Shown: in pieces, positions 1 to 6,324 of the stretch
Numbering within the stretch: position 1 is the first letter of the stretch
How the letters are laid out: each line of letters starts with the position of its first letter
Source: Chthoniobacterales bacterium
GTDB lineage: Bacteria; Verrucomicrobiota; Verrucomicrobiia; Chthoniobacterales; UBA6821
Direction of reading: 5' to 3'
Length of the DNA: 6,582 nucleotides
Assembly (NCBI GenBank): GCA_021733705.1
Contig: JAIPKF010000081.1
Location: forward strand, 1 to 6,582
Notes under the pieces: model-generated
The model's database searches: none
Told to the model about the DNA's origin: nothing
The model's input: the letters and a program-made list of their open reading frames with translations, nothing else
Position numbers and translations under genes: made by a program

Positions 1-72
1 GCACTGACATGCTCCAAGTGTAAGAGCTGCTGCCGCAAAAGCGACGAGTGCAATAATTTTTGTGATTTTCAT
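1..72 (-). CDS. Small lipoprotein, N-terminus only (runs off the window)
   Basis: The first 24 codons of a minus-strand gene are visible, starting at ATG (70-72) and leaving the window at position 1. The peptide has a basic n-region (MKITK), an alanine/leucine-rich hydrophobic core and a lipobox LGAC, with the lipidated cysteine at residue 22, followed by Q-C. By established lipoprotein rules it should be cleaved by signal peptidase II and anchored in a membrane. The start is well supported by a perfect AAAGGAGG eight bases upstream, the only consensus Shine-Dalgarno in the window, which suggests strong translation. The mature part is not visible, so no function can be given. Repeat copy 1 lies about 100 bp upstream. 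Confidence 0.85.
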   Translation of the reverse strand, partial: MKITKIIALVAFAAAALTLGACQC

Positions 73-80
73 GAATTTCG

Positions 81-88
81 CCTCCTTT
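81..88 (-). promoter_or_regulatory. Consensus ribosome binding site of the lipoprotein gene
   Basis: The minus strand reads AAAGGAGG with 8 nt to the ATG at 70-72. It fixes the lipoprotein start and contrasts with the other genes here, which have weak or no Shine-Dalgarno sequences. Confidence 0.85.
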
Positions 89-118
89 CGAAGCTGGTTG
101 CTAACCTTCATCTAAAAC

Positions 119-146
119 TAGATAAGCTCTGTTCGCAAGTGGACAA
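119..146 (-). promoter_or_regulatory. Candidate sigma-70-type promoter for the lipoprotein gene
   Basis: On the minus strand TTGTCC (141-146) is followed after 16 nt by TATCTA (119-124), giving a 5' leader of roughly 40 nt before the ATG. An overlapping alternative is TTGCGA with TTAGAT 17 nt downstream. Both are only partial matches to consensus, so the exact boxes are uncertain. The region 89-172 otherwise shows no gene. Confidence 0.35.
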
Positions 147-172
147 TTTTTTTAAATGAATTTTTATTTGTA

Positions 173-359
173 CTAGCCCGGATATTTCACACTAAATCTA
201 TTACGGCTTGTGGAAAGCTCATCATTACTGCGTTGGTCTCGAATTGTGATTTGGGCGGTATGTACTCATACAGCCCAGCATCACAATCCTTCGCCCGCCT
301 TGTACTAATAAGCTTTGCACGGCGCCTCATGACGATTCAGTATGAAATATCCGGGCTAG
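173..359 (+). repeat. Palindromic interspersed repeat, copy 1 (complete, 187 bp)
   Basis: The element is bounded by a near-perfect terminal inverted repeat: CTAGCCCGGATATTTCACAC on the left and its complement (GTATGAAATATCCGGGCTAG, one mismatch) on the right. A hairpin sits almost exactly at its centre (243-287): ATTGTGAT pairs with ATCACAAT, GGGC with GCCC, and GTATG with CATAC around a TACT loop. No transposase is encoded. It abuts copy 2 and shares the CTAG at 356-359 with it. The same family recurs at 2646-2834 and, inverted, from 6446 on. A MITE-like or REP/ERIC-like element is the best description; the family name is unknown to me. Confidence 0.85.
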
Positions 360-531
360 CCCGCATATTTCATACCGATCTACTACGGAATCCGGGAAGT
401 CAGATGGATACTGCGCTGATCTCGAATTGTGATTTAGGCGGTAGGGACTCATACAGCCCAGCATCACAATCCTGTGCCTGCCTTATACTCATAAGCTTTG
501 AACAGCGTCTCATGACGATTCAGTATGAAAT
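356..531 (+). repeat. Palindromic interspersed repeat, copy 2 (right end degraded)
   Basis: This is a direct tandem of copy 1, offset by 183 bp and sharing its boundary CTAG. It keeps the left arm (CATATTTCATAC), the central hairpin (ATTGTGAT 426-433 with ATCACAAT 463-470) and the right arm as far as CAGTATGAAAT at 531. The final CCGGGCTAG is then replaced by unrelated or diverged sequence. Copies 1 and 2 share their right-arm sequence (CATGACGATTCAGTATG), which separates them from copies 3 and 4. The copy ends about 30 bp beyond the stop of the L,D-transpeptidase gene, so it lies in that gene's 3' region. Confidence 0.8.
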
Positions 532-561
532 GTTATAAGGCGCTGTGGAATGCTCCTTGCA

Positions 562-1047
562 TTAGGCGATAATCTCGACAAGATCACCCTCCTGAACAAG
601 ATTGAAGAGTTCTATCATTGCTGCATTACCCAAGCGAATGCACCCATGGCTTGCAGGAGAACCGAGGAGATTTTCTTGGTTGGTTCCATGAATGTAAATG
701 TAACGTTCATACGTGTTTGAATTTTCAGTTTCTAGTCCGCTTAACCAAAGGATGCGGGTTAAAACATGATCTTCTTCTCCTCCTAAAGTGGCAATGATTC
801 CTGTCGGTTTTCTTGCCTTAAAGATCATTCTTTCAGGAGCGCCATCCCCAATTTTTTTTTCAATCATGAATCTCCCTAATGGTGTACAGAAACTCCCTTC
901 CTCGGTTCCAAGACCAAATTGAGAACTTGAAATTCTATATATTGCGAGAGGTTTTTTTTGGTCATTACTATTTTTCCCTTTAAAAACTTCAAGGTGCTGT
1001 TGAGGAATACTAACTCTAAGGTGATGACTTTGTTTTGAGGTTCTCAT
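562..1047 (-). CDS. L,D-transpeptidase, YkuD/ErfK family (signal-less form)
   Basis: This 161-residue protein carries the YkuD catalytic signature: His120 in YIHGTNQ, then SHGCIRLG with Ser133, His134, nucleophile Cys136 and Arg138 near the C-terminus. Earlier family features are a TPLGRF segment (about 55-60) and EEDHVLTRILWLSG (about 91-104). Such enzymes form 3-3 meso-diaminopimelate cross-links in peptidoglycan or attach proteins to it, using a cysteine thioester intermediate. No signal peptide or membrane segment is visible, and the upstream frame is closed by a stop at 1072-1074 with no alternative start, so export is unexplained. The ATG has no real Shine-Dalgarno (only AAAGA). It is divergent from asd across 71 bp; asd supplies a precursor of diaminopimelate. 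Repeat copy 2 lies just downstream. Confidence 0.9.
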   Translation of the reverse strand: MRTSKQSHHLRVSIPQQHLEVFKGKNSNDQKKPLAIYRISSSQFGLGTEEGSFCTPLGRFMIEKKIGDGAPERMIFKARKPTGIIATLGGEEDHVLTRILWLSGLETENSNTYERYIYIHGTNQENLLGSPASHGCIRLGNAAMIELFNLVQEGDLVEIIA

Positions 1048-1065
1048 TCTTTTTATGATTAATTC

Positions 1066-1094
1066 TTGAGCTCAGAGGCTGCAAGAAATAAACT
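1066..1094 (+). promoter_or_regulatory. Candidate promoter for asd
   Basis: TTGAGC (1066-1071) is followed after exactly 17 nt by TAAACT (1089-1094), each matching 4 of 6 consensus bases. The expected transcription start near 1101 would leave a leader of about 18 nt before the asd ATG. The 71-bp divergent gap must also hold the promoter of the L,D-transpeptidase gene, for which I see no convincing boxes. Confidence 0.4.
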
Positions 1095-1118
1095 CTTCGA
1101 CCTGCCTTCTCCTAATAA

Positions 1119-2147
1119 ATGTCTTTTCACAAATCATACACCTTAGAAAAAAATATTGCCGTTGTTGGTGCTACAGGTGCTGTGGGAGAGGAGCTCTTAA
1201 GAGTCTTAGAACGACGTAATTTTCCTGTAAATAGACTCCGCTTGTTAGCTTCATCGCGTTCGAAAGGAAAATCATTGCATTTTCGTGGAGAGTTAATCCC
1301 TATTGAAGTTTTGGAAAAAGAAAGTTTTCAAGGAATTGATATTGCATTGTTTAGTGCTGGGGGATCCATTTCAGAACAATTTGTTCCTGATGCGATAGGT
1401 GCAGGTGCTATTGTAGTCGATAATTCTTCGGCTTTTCGTATGGATCCTTCAGTCCCTCTTGTCATACCCGAAATTAATGGAGCTGATATTAAAAAACATC
1501 ATGCTCTTATTGCCAATCCTAATTGCTCCACATTAATTGCACTCATGGCACTCTTTCCACTACATCAACAATTCGGATTAACTCGAGTTATTGCTTCAAC
1601 GTATCAGGCTGTCTCAGGAATAGGAACGCGTGGTATCGAGGAATTACAGAATCAAGTTGAAGCCCTTGCTAACAAAAGAACGGTAAAACCAGAGGTCTTT
1701 CTTCACCAAATTGCTTTTAATCTTTTACCTCATATTGATTCTTTCTTAGAGAATGGTTACACGCGTGAGGAAATGAAATTTCAGAATGAAAGTCAGCGCA
1801 TTATGCACCTTCCTAATCTGAAGGCTTCGGTTACATGCGTTCGGGTTCCTGTTTACCGTGCTCATTCCATTTCAATTCATGCAGAATTTGAAAGATCTGT
1901 CTCTCTTGAAAAAGCCCAAGATGCTTTGATAGCAGCCCCAGGAATAGATCTTGTTGATGATCCTTCCAAGGGAGTTTATCCAATGCCCCTAGAGGTTCAA
2001 GGACATGATCAATGCCATGTAGGGAGACTACGTTTAGATTATACCTCACCCAATGGTCTTTCTTTATGGGTCTGTGGAGATCAGCTTCTTAAGGGAGCAG
2101 CACTCAATGCAGTTCAAATAGCAGAGATCATTCTTAAAATGAGTTAA
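1119..2147 (+). CDS. asd: Aspartate-semialdehyde dehydrogenase
   Basis: The product is 342 residues, the usual size for the family. Asd reduces beta-aspartyl phosphate to aspartate semialdehyde with NADPH, the branch point to lysine/meso-diaminopimelate and to threonine/methionine; it is cytoplasmic. Visible evidence: a Rossmann nucleotide loop GATGAVG (18-23), DNSSAFRMD (101-109) with the phosphate-binding Arg, ANPNCST (132-138) with nucleophile Cys136, TYQAVSG (161-167) with the active-site Gln163, TREEMKF (215-221), VPVYRAHS (243-250) with the catalytic His249, and the C-terminal GAALNAVQIAE. No catalytic residue is missing. The start keeps the Rossmann strand near the N-terminus, as expected, but has a pyrimidine-rich leader without Shine-Dalgarno. 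The fmdB-like gene follows 68 bp downstream on the same strand. Confidence 0.97.
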   Translation: MSFHKSYTLEKNIAVVGATGAVGEELLRVLERRNFPVNRLRLLASSRSKGKSLHFRGELIPIEVLEKESFQGIDIALFSAGGSISEQFVPDAIGAGAIVVDNSSAFRMDPSVPLVIPEINGADIKKHHALIANPNCSTLIALMALFPLHQQFGLTRVIASTYQAVSGIGTRGIEELQNQVEALANKRTVKPEVFLHQIAFNLLPHIDSFLENGYTREEMKFQNESQRIMHLPNLKASVTCVRVPVYRAHSISIHAEFERSVSLEKAQDALIAAPGIDLVDDPSKGVYPMPLEVQGHDQCHVGRLRLDYTSPNGLSLWVCGDQLLKGAALNAVQIAEIILKMS

Positions 2148-2148
2148 T

Positions 2149-2171
2149 TGATAGTTGATATATTGCTATCA
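2149..2171. other. Small dyad between asd and the FmdB gene
   Basis: TGATAG (2149-2154) and CTATCA (2166-2171) form a 6-bp inverted repeat with an 11-nt loop immediately after the asd stop; TTGATA occurs twice in tandem at 2148-2153 and 2155-2160. It could be a weak terminator or part of a promoter for the downstream gene. The stem is AT-rich and lacks an adjacent T-run, so neither role is secure. Confidence 0.25.
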
Positions 2172-2215
2172 TCTTAAAATATTTTTCACTCTTCCATTTT
2201 CTATCTTTTAATTTC

Positions 2216-2593
2216 ATGCCTACCTACGAATACGAATGTCATAAATGCCACCATCACTTTGATGCTTTTCAAACGATGTCTTCTGCGATTTATACCACCT
2301 GTCCTAAGGAACTTTGTCAGATGAAAAAATGGGGGAAAGGAAAGGTGAAACGATTGATTGGAGCAGGAGCTGGCCTTCTATTCAAAGGATCTGGTTTCTA
2401 TATCACTGATTATCGCAGTGAAGGTTACAAAAATGCTGCTAAAAGTGATACCTCTTCAGAGGGCTCAACGACATCTACTACTGAAAAAAAACCTTCAGCC
2501 ACTAATGACTTAAAATCGGCTCCTTCTGATAAGAGCTCTGTTGAAAAAAAGACCCTTCCTGTAAAAACAGAAAAACAAAAGAAGAAAAAATAG
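2216..2593 (+). CDS. FmdB-family zinc-ribbon protein
   Basis: This 125-residue protein starts with the typical MPTYEYEC. It has two cysteine pairs, C8-x2-C11 and C29-x4-C34, for one zinc ribbon, followed by the conserved VKRLIGAGAGLLFKGSGFYI (44-63) and TDYR. The second knuckle is expanded (CPKELC) compared with the common CxxC. From about residue 70 on, the sequence is low-complexity, rich in Ser, Thr and Lys, and ends KQKKKK, probably disordered and possibly nucleic-acid binding. The family is named for a putative regulator of formamidase genes, but its molecular role is unknown and cytoplasmic location is assumed. It lies 68 bp after asd and may share its transcript. There is no Shine-Dalgarno before the ATG; the conserved N-terminus supports this start. 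Confidence 0.92.
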   Translation: MPTYEYECHKCHHHFDAFQTMSSAIYTTCPKELCQMKKWGKGKVKRLIGAGAGLLFKGSGFYITDYRSEGYKNAAKSDTSSEGSTTSTTEKKPSATNDLKSAPSDKSSVEKKTLPVKTEKQKKKK

Positions 2594-2645
2594 ATTTTCA
2601 TAAAGGCTTACTCCTTAAAAAATCTCTATCTTCTTTTGGTGATTT

Positions 2646-2834
2646 TTAGTCTGTATATTTCATACCAATCACCTACGGAAGCCGGGAAGCCAGCTGGATG
2701 CTGCGTTGGTCTCGAATTATTATTGAGGGTGGGCGGTAGGGACTCATACAGCCGTCGTGAGATTTCATCGCTCGCCTTACCCCATCAGCCTTCGCGGCCT
2801 CCTCGTCACGATCAGTATGAAATATCCGGGCTAG
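2646..2834 (+). repeat. Palindromic interspersed repeat, copy 3 (complete, degraded left end)
   Basis: The left end is diverged (TTAGTCTGTATATTTCATAC) while the right end is intact (CAGTATGAAATATCCGGGCTAG at about 2813-2834). The interior shares CTACGGAAGCCGGGAAG and GACTCATACAGCC with the other copies. Its right arm (CTTACCCCATCAGCC and following) matches copy 4 rather than copies 1 and 2. The central stem has decayed. It occupies the convergent gap between the FmdB gene and the methyltransferase gene and ends five bases from the latter's stop codon, so it would form the 3' end of both transcripts. The remaining spacer 2594-2645 shows only a weak AT-rich dyad. Confidence 0.85.
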
Positions 2835-2839
2835 TTATT

Positions 2840-3961
2840 TTAAAGAAGGTGTGATATCCCAAGTTCTTTCGTGCCGGGGTGTTCATAACGAAAGCCACTT
2901 AATTTGGGGGAGAGAGCCATTTTTTTTCCAAGCCCAAGAAACTGAAATTGGCGCCCCATGGTTTCTGGATGAAGCAGCGTTTGGAGTAATCTAAAATGAT
3001 GTTGTGTTATGGCATTGGGTGGCTTTCCCTCAAAGGTTCGAAGCCACTCTTCTGCTGCCCCCATGATAAAATGATGCTGATCAGAAAAGCCAAGAAGTTG
3101 CCATTCATGTTGTAGTGCAGTTAAGGCAAGTTCTGTAAAATCGACGTGAGCAGTAATATCTCTCTTTCCTACTTCCTCGAGTGGGTTATCGTAACGTCGA
3201 TGCTCCTGATAGGAGGCAATACTCCCTTCTGCACGGTAAGGAGCAAAACGCTGTGCTCCACTATAACCGTAGTCAGCAATGAGGATCATTCCACGTTTCA
3301 TGCGTGAGCCGATCTCCTGAAGCCAAGATTCAATACCAAGACGCACTTCCCATAAAAATCCTGGAGGGAGATCCGAGGGAAGTTTTTCTGCTATAGCGTG
3401 AAGTTCTTTTTGAGTAATTGGGGTTGTAACCCAGGAAAAACTATTCTCTCCTTGTGGAATAACACGTTTTTCAAGCCACTCTTTACCACTCCATGATAAG
3501 AGATCGATCGGAAATGCATCCAGTAATTCATTGGAAAAATGAATCCCTTCAATCTCGGGAAGAGCCTCTGTCTGACTCACCCAAAAAATATTATGAAACT
3601 TTTTTAAATGTTCCTCTTGGCGCTTCTGGTTGACAAGAAAGGGCTCTACGATGTGATAATGAGTGCACTCAAAAAGTTCTTTGTATTCTTGTAAGCCCTC
3701 TAAAATATCGAGTGCGAGTTTTCCATCATGGGCTCCTTGCTCCACAATAGAAAAGGGTTTTGGTCTACCGAGGGACTCCCAGAGATCCTGAATAAAGAGG
3801 CCTATTACTTTTCCATAGATATTTCCCACACTCACATTGGTAAAAAAATCGCCTTCTTTACCGATACGAACCCGCCCAGAGCTGTAGTAGCCCTGCTCGG
3901 GATCATAGAGCGCCTTTTGCATGAAGGCAGCAAAAGAAATGGAATGCGAAAGATTTGTCAC
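2840..3961 (-). CDS. MidA/NDUFAF7-type SAM-dependent methyltransferase (DUF185)
   Basis: The 373-residue product matches the MidA family from end to end: ALYDPEQGYYSSG (17-29), GDFFTN (37-42), an S-adenosylmethionine-binding glycine loop VEQGAHDGKL (73-82, with AHDG instead of the more usual AGxG), FSNELLDAFP (142-151), IADYGYSG (228-235), SYQEH and DITAHVDF (268-275), and a C-terminal LLHPETMG. The mitochondrial relative NDUFAF7 methylates an arginine of a complex I subunit; bacterial substrates are unsettled. The start is GTG, 19 nt after the resB stop, with a T-rich leader and no Shine-Dalgarno; the frame upstream offers no better start and the family motif begins soon after. It is co-oriented with resB and probably co-transcribed with it, which fits a respiratory role by inference. 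Confidence 0.9.
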   Translation of the reverse strand: MTNLSHSISFAAFMQKALYDPEQGYYSSGRVRIGKEGDFFTNVSVGNIYGKVIGLFIQDLWESLGRPKPFSIVEQGAHDGKLALDILEGLQEYKELFECTHYHIVEPFLVNQKRQEEHLKKFHNIFWVSQTEALPEIEGIHFSNELLDAFPIDLLSWSGKEWLEKRVIPQGENSFSWVTTPITQKELHAIAEKLPSDLPPGFLWEVRLGIESWLQEIGSRMKRGMILIADYGYSGAQRFAPYRAEGSIASYQEHRRYDNPLEEVGKRDITAHVDFTELALTALQHEWQLLGFSDQHHFIMGAAEEWLRTFEGKPPNAITQHHFRLLQTLLHPETMGRQFQFLGLGKKMALSPKLSGFRYEHPGTKELGISHLL

Positions 3962-3980
3962 AAAAAAATGAGAACGAGAA

Positions 3981-5594
3981 TTATATCTTTTTTTCTTTCC
4001 AATAAAACATCATAGCAATACCGATACAGATGCCGAGCGAACCGATCCATTTAAGTAACCAACCCGGATCATAGAGAACTTGGAGTGTTGTCTCCTGAAG
4101 GTTTTGCGGATTCCATTCAGCTTGTGAGAATTTATAATTCATGCCTGTGAGGTTGGCTAAGAAGCTACCAGGAAAACTTGCAGGATGATTCATTCTAATA
4201 AGACCATCGTGGGAAATCCCTGTTTTACGATCGTTAAAGCGTACCGTTGCTCTAAAGTCTCCAGGAGTCTCGGTTCCCTCATCACGAGGAATTTCAAAAT
4301 CGAGGAGCTCTATTGAAAAGGGAATAGGTCGAAGTTCCAGGCCATAACCAACACGGATAGGAATGTTGTTTAAAATAAGGGGAGTGATTTGTCCAGAGGC
4401 GACCCATGTGACAGGACTTCTCTCTCCCTCTTGATCCTCTAAAAAAGCATGAAAGCCGGGTGTTCCTGAAAGGTTTTTTGTTTTAGAAGAGCGATTTTTT
4501 GTGATGGGTACTGTGGAATAAACGATTTGTTTGTGATGGCCACTTTGAAGAATTTCAAGCTGCCAATCTGCCCACCCCAGAAAGAGTGTTTCTCCCACGT
4601 TAAGCGCCCCCTTTTTTTTGATTTCATCCTCCCGTCCTAATAAAAAGTTTAGACTATCCTTATCTGGGTCCATAGCAAGTTGCAACCATGGTTTATGGGT
4701 TGCTACTGGAATGAGAGGAGTAGTATTGGTAATCGATGTTGCCGAAGAATTGATAATCGGAGGTGGAGTAGGGGTGGTCTCTTTGGAAGGGGGGTGAAGG
4801 GGGTTTTTGGAATTGAGAAGATCTATTTTTGCAAGACCAAAAAAATCATAATGAGCCTCATTGTTTTCGCCCAAGCCTAATGCTACTAAATGTTCCTGAT
4901 GGAGTGCTTGACTGCTAATACGCATGAGCACTGCTTCAGATTCTTTTTCTCCCTCACTTGGAACGAGCTTGGGTTGCTCCTCAAGATTCTCACTCCATCC
5001 ATCAATGATGATATGGAGTTTTGTTTCTGGAATAGAAAGTCGTATAGGATGATTGAGTGAGGGGCGTTTCAGAGCAGCATCAAAAGGGAGGAGATAGAGG
5101 TGGTAGTTTAGAGGGGTCTCTATTTCTAAGACACTTTGGCTTGTGGTAATTTTTTGAACTGGGGCTCCATGAACTTGTAAAGTGACATTTCCTTCAAATC
5201 CTAATTTTGATCCAATAGCAGCTCCAATTAGTAGTGTGATGATTCCATAGTGCGTGATGACAAAGCCGAGATGTTTTTTTTCCCAAGGCCAACGGGTCAA
5301 GGTAACGGCGAAGAGGTTTAAGCAAAGAAGACCCAACCAAGCCAAGAACCAAGGGGCCTTGTAGATCATAGCATGGGCTACCTTGCTATCAAAATGAGAT
5401 TCCGTAAAAGTCGCCACACCACACGCAATGCCAATGGTTGCTAATAAAACGAGAGCTAGTTGTAACGAGCCTAGAAGATGAATCACCTGCCAAAAAAGGG
5501 AGTTTTTTTGGCGCTCTGCGATCATCATACGGCGGGCTTGAGCTCTATTAGTGATAGGATAGGGATTTGCTGACTTCGGTTTCTCTTCATTCAT
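3981..5594 (-). CDS. resB: ResB-like cytochrome c biogenesis protein (system II)
   Basis: This 537-residue membrane protein has the ResB/Ccs1 layout: three N-terminal transmembrane segments (about 40-62, 80-99, 109-128), a large presumably extracytoplasmic domain, and one C-terminal segment (about 512-532) ending in a basic tail. SLQLALVLLATIGIACGVAT is the typical first helix, and VITHYG (112-117) carries a conserved-looking His115. With CcsA/ResC, ResB proteins deliver and attach heme to apocytochromes c outside the cytoplasm. No ccsA/resC is in this window. A Pro/Thr/Ser-rich low-complexity linker at about 263-300 splits the soluble domain. The ATG at 5592-5594 is preceded by a pyrimidine-rich leader without Shine-Dalgarno. 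The MidA-type gene follows after 19 nt. Confidence 0.9.
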   Translation of the reverse strand: MNEEKPKSANPYPITNRAQARRMMIAERQKNSLFWQVIHLLGSLQLALVLLATIGIACGVATFTESHFDSKVAHAMIYKAPWFLAWLGLLCLNLFAVTLTRWPWEKKHLGFVITHYGIITLLIGAAIGSKLGFEGNVTLQVHGAPVQKITTSQSVLEIETPLNYHLYLLPFDAALKRPSLNHPIRLSIPETKLHIIIDGWSENLEEQPKLVPSEGEKESEAVLMRISSQALHQEHLVALGLGENNEAHYDFFGLAKIDLLNSKNPLHPPSKETTPTPPPIINSSATSITNTTPLIPVATHKPWLQLAMDPDKDSLNFLLGREDEIKKKGALNVGETLFLGWADWQLEILQSGHHKQIVYSTVPITKNRSSKTKNLSGTPGFHAFLEDQEGERSPVTWVASGQITPLILNNIPIRVGYGLELRPIPFSIELLDFEIPRDEGTETPGDFRATVRFNDRKTGISHDGLIRMNHPASFPGSFLANLTGMNYKFSQAEWNPQNLQETTLQVLYDPGWLLKWIGSLGICIGIAMMFYWKEKKI

Positions 5595-5632
5595 GAAGAG
5601 GAGAAGATAGCCTAAAGTGGATGAAATCGCTA

Positions 5633-5662
5633 TTTGATATGAAAGATTTATTGAATATCAAA
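5633..5662. promoter_or_regulatory. Perfect 8-bp inverted repeat overlapping a candidate resB promoter
   Basis: TTTGATAT (5633-5640) and ATATCAAA (5655-5662) are perfect complements 14 nt apart, so half-site centres are 22 bp (about two helical turns) apart. On the minus strand the same bases provide TTGATA as -35 (5656-5661) and TATCAA as -10 (5634-5639) with a 16-nt spacer, about 40 nt upstream of the resB start. The element could be an operator, or simply a promoter whose boxes happen to be complementary. Confidence 0.35.
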
Positions 5663-5689
5663 AGTGAATAGAAACAGAATATCTAGCGC

Positions 5690-5718
5690 ACTATACTCGG
5701 TCTCACAAACTATTTTAA
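5690..5718 (-). promoter_or_regulatory. Second candidate promoter for resB
   Basis: On the minus strand TTAAAA (5713-5718) and TATAGT (5690-5695, 5 of 6 consensus bases) are separated by 17 nt. The -35 would overlap the stop codon of the secreted-protein gene, giving a leader of about 90 nt for resB that includes the inverted repeat at 5633-5662. Confidence 0.3.
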
Positions 5719-6323
5719 TCTTTCAAACTCACCTTATTTTGAGCTGTTTCTTTTTGCCACTTTTCCCATCGCTCTCCTACAGCGGTATGAAGTATGACGA
5801 ACTCTTTCTCTGTAATAGGATGCCACTTTTTTAGTGTCATTTCTCCCGTATCATAGCAAACATTATAAACATATAATTGAAAGTTGATAATGGCTCCATT
5901 GGGAGTTGTAGGACAAACGATATAATTGAGTTGAAAAACCTCTTTTAAAAATTTGATATCTGCGACAGAGCCTTTGTAAGTCATGTGTAAGGGAGGATCA
6001 CAATCATAGTTTATCCACTCATGTTTGTTATTGCGATGAAAGAGCGTCGCTGTAGAGCCTCCAGCAAGATGCTGGATTACAATAAGAGATTTTGAATCAA
6101 GAGACCACTGAACATATTCGACTGTAGAAATAAGTGTCTTTGTAAAAAATTCTTCCTTGTTGGAACGTTGATTTTTAATGACTAGAACTACTTCCCTGTC
6201 ACCACTATTGAACTGGGCAATGTATTTCTTATCCGGCGAAGCGTACTCATGATAGCCATAAAAATCTGCTCTAGCAGAGCTCAACAAACAGACTAAAAAA
6301 AAAAGCCATGGAAGTATTCTCAT
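5715..6323 (-). CDS. Secreted protein of unknown function, beta-propeller-like repeats
   Basis: I do not recognise the family. The 202-residue product starts with a clear Sec signal peptide (MRILPWLFFLVCLLSSARA, then DFYG; AxA-type cleavage after residue 19). The mature part contains YASPDKKYIAQF and WSLDSKSLIVI, which resemble SPDGK...I strands of TolB/PD40-type beta-propeller repeats, but it is too short for a full propeller. Three cysteines (in YDCDPP, YIVCPT, YNVCYD) could form disulfides outside the cytoplasm. The frame stays open upstream to 6581, but those codons run through an orphan gene tail and repeat copy 4; the signal peptide fixes the start at 6321-6323, with a weak AGG about 9 nt upstream. 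It is 120 bp upstream of resB on the same strand. Confidence 0.75.
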   Translation of the reverse strand: MRILPWLFFLVCLLSSARADFYGYHEYASPDKKYIAQFNSGDREVVLVIKNQRSNKEEFFTKTLISTVEYVQWSLDSKSLIVIQHLAGGSTATLFHRNNKHEWINYDCDPPLHMTYKGSVADIKFLKEVFQLNYIVCPTTPNGAIINFQLYVYNVCYDTGEMTLKKWHPITEKEFVILHTAVGERWEKWQKETAQNKVSLKD

Positions 6324-6324
6324 A

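Noticed and set aside
173..531. CRISPR-like array from the tandem repeats
   Set aside because: The units are about 187 bp, abut without spacers, and are palindromic interspersed elements with no cas genes nearby.
233..538. Plus-strand open frame of 101 codons covering repeat copies 1 and 2
   Set aside because: It consists almost entirely of repeat sequence, has no ribosome binding site, and its similarity to the other repeat-derived frames is explained by the repeat itself.
1831..2049. Minus-strand open frame inside asd, and similar ones inside resB and the methyltransferase gene
   Set aside because: They are antisense or out-of-frame shadows of genes with clear family motifs and have no start signals or recognisable products.
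2148..2180. Promoter for the FmdB gene built from TTGATA and TAAAAT
   Set aside because: The available box pairs are 14 or 21 nt apart, outside the normal 16-18 nt range, so I list only the dyad.
2617..2647. Terminator after the FmdB gene from AAAAATC (2618-2624) and GATTTTT (2641-2647)
   Set aside because: The stem has no GC core apart from one pair, and the loop is 16 nt; it is unlikely to terminate alone.
2636..2854. Plus-strand open frame of 72 codons over repeat copy 3
   Set aside because: It lies within the repeat, runs into the 3' end of the methyltransferase gene on the other strand, and lacks protein-like features outside the repeat.
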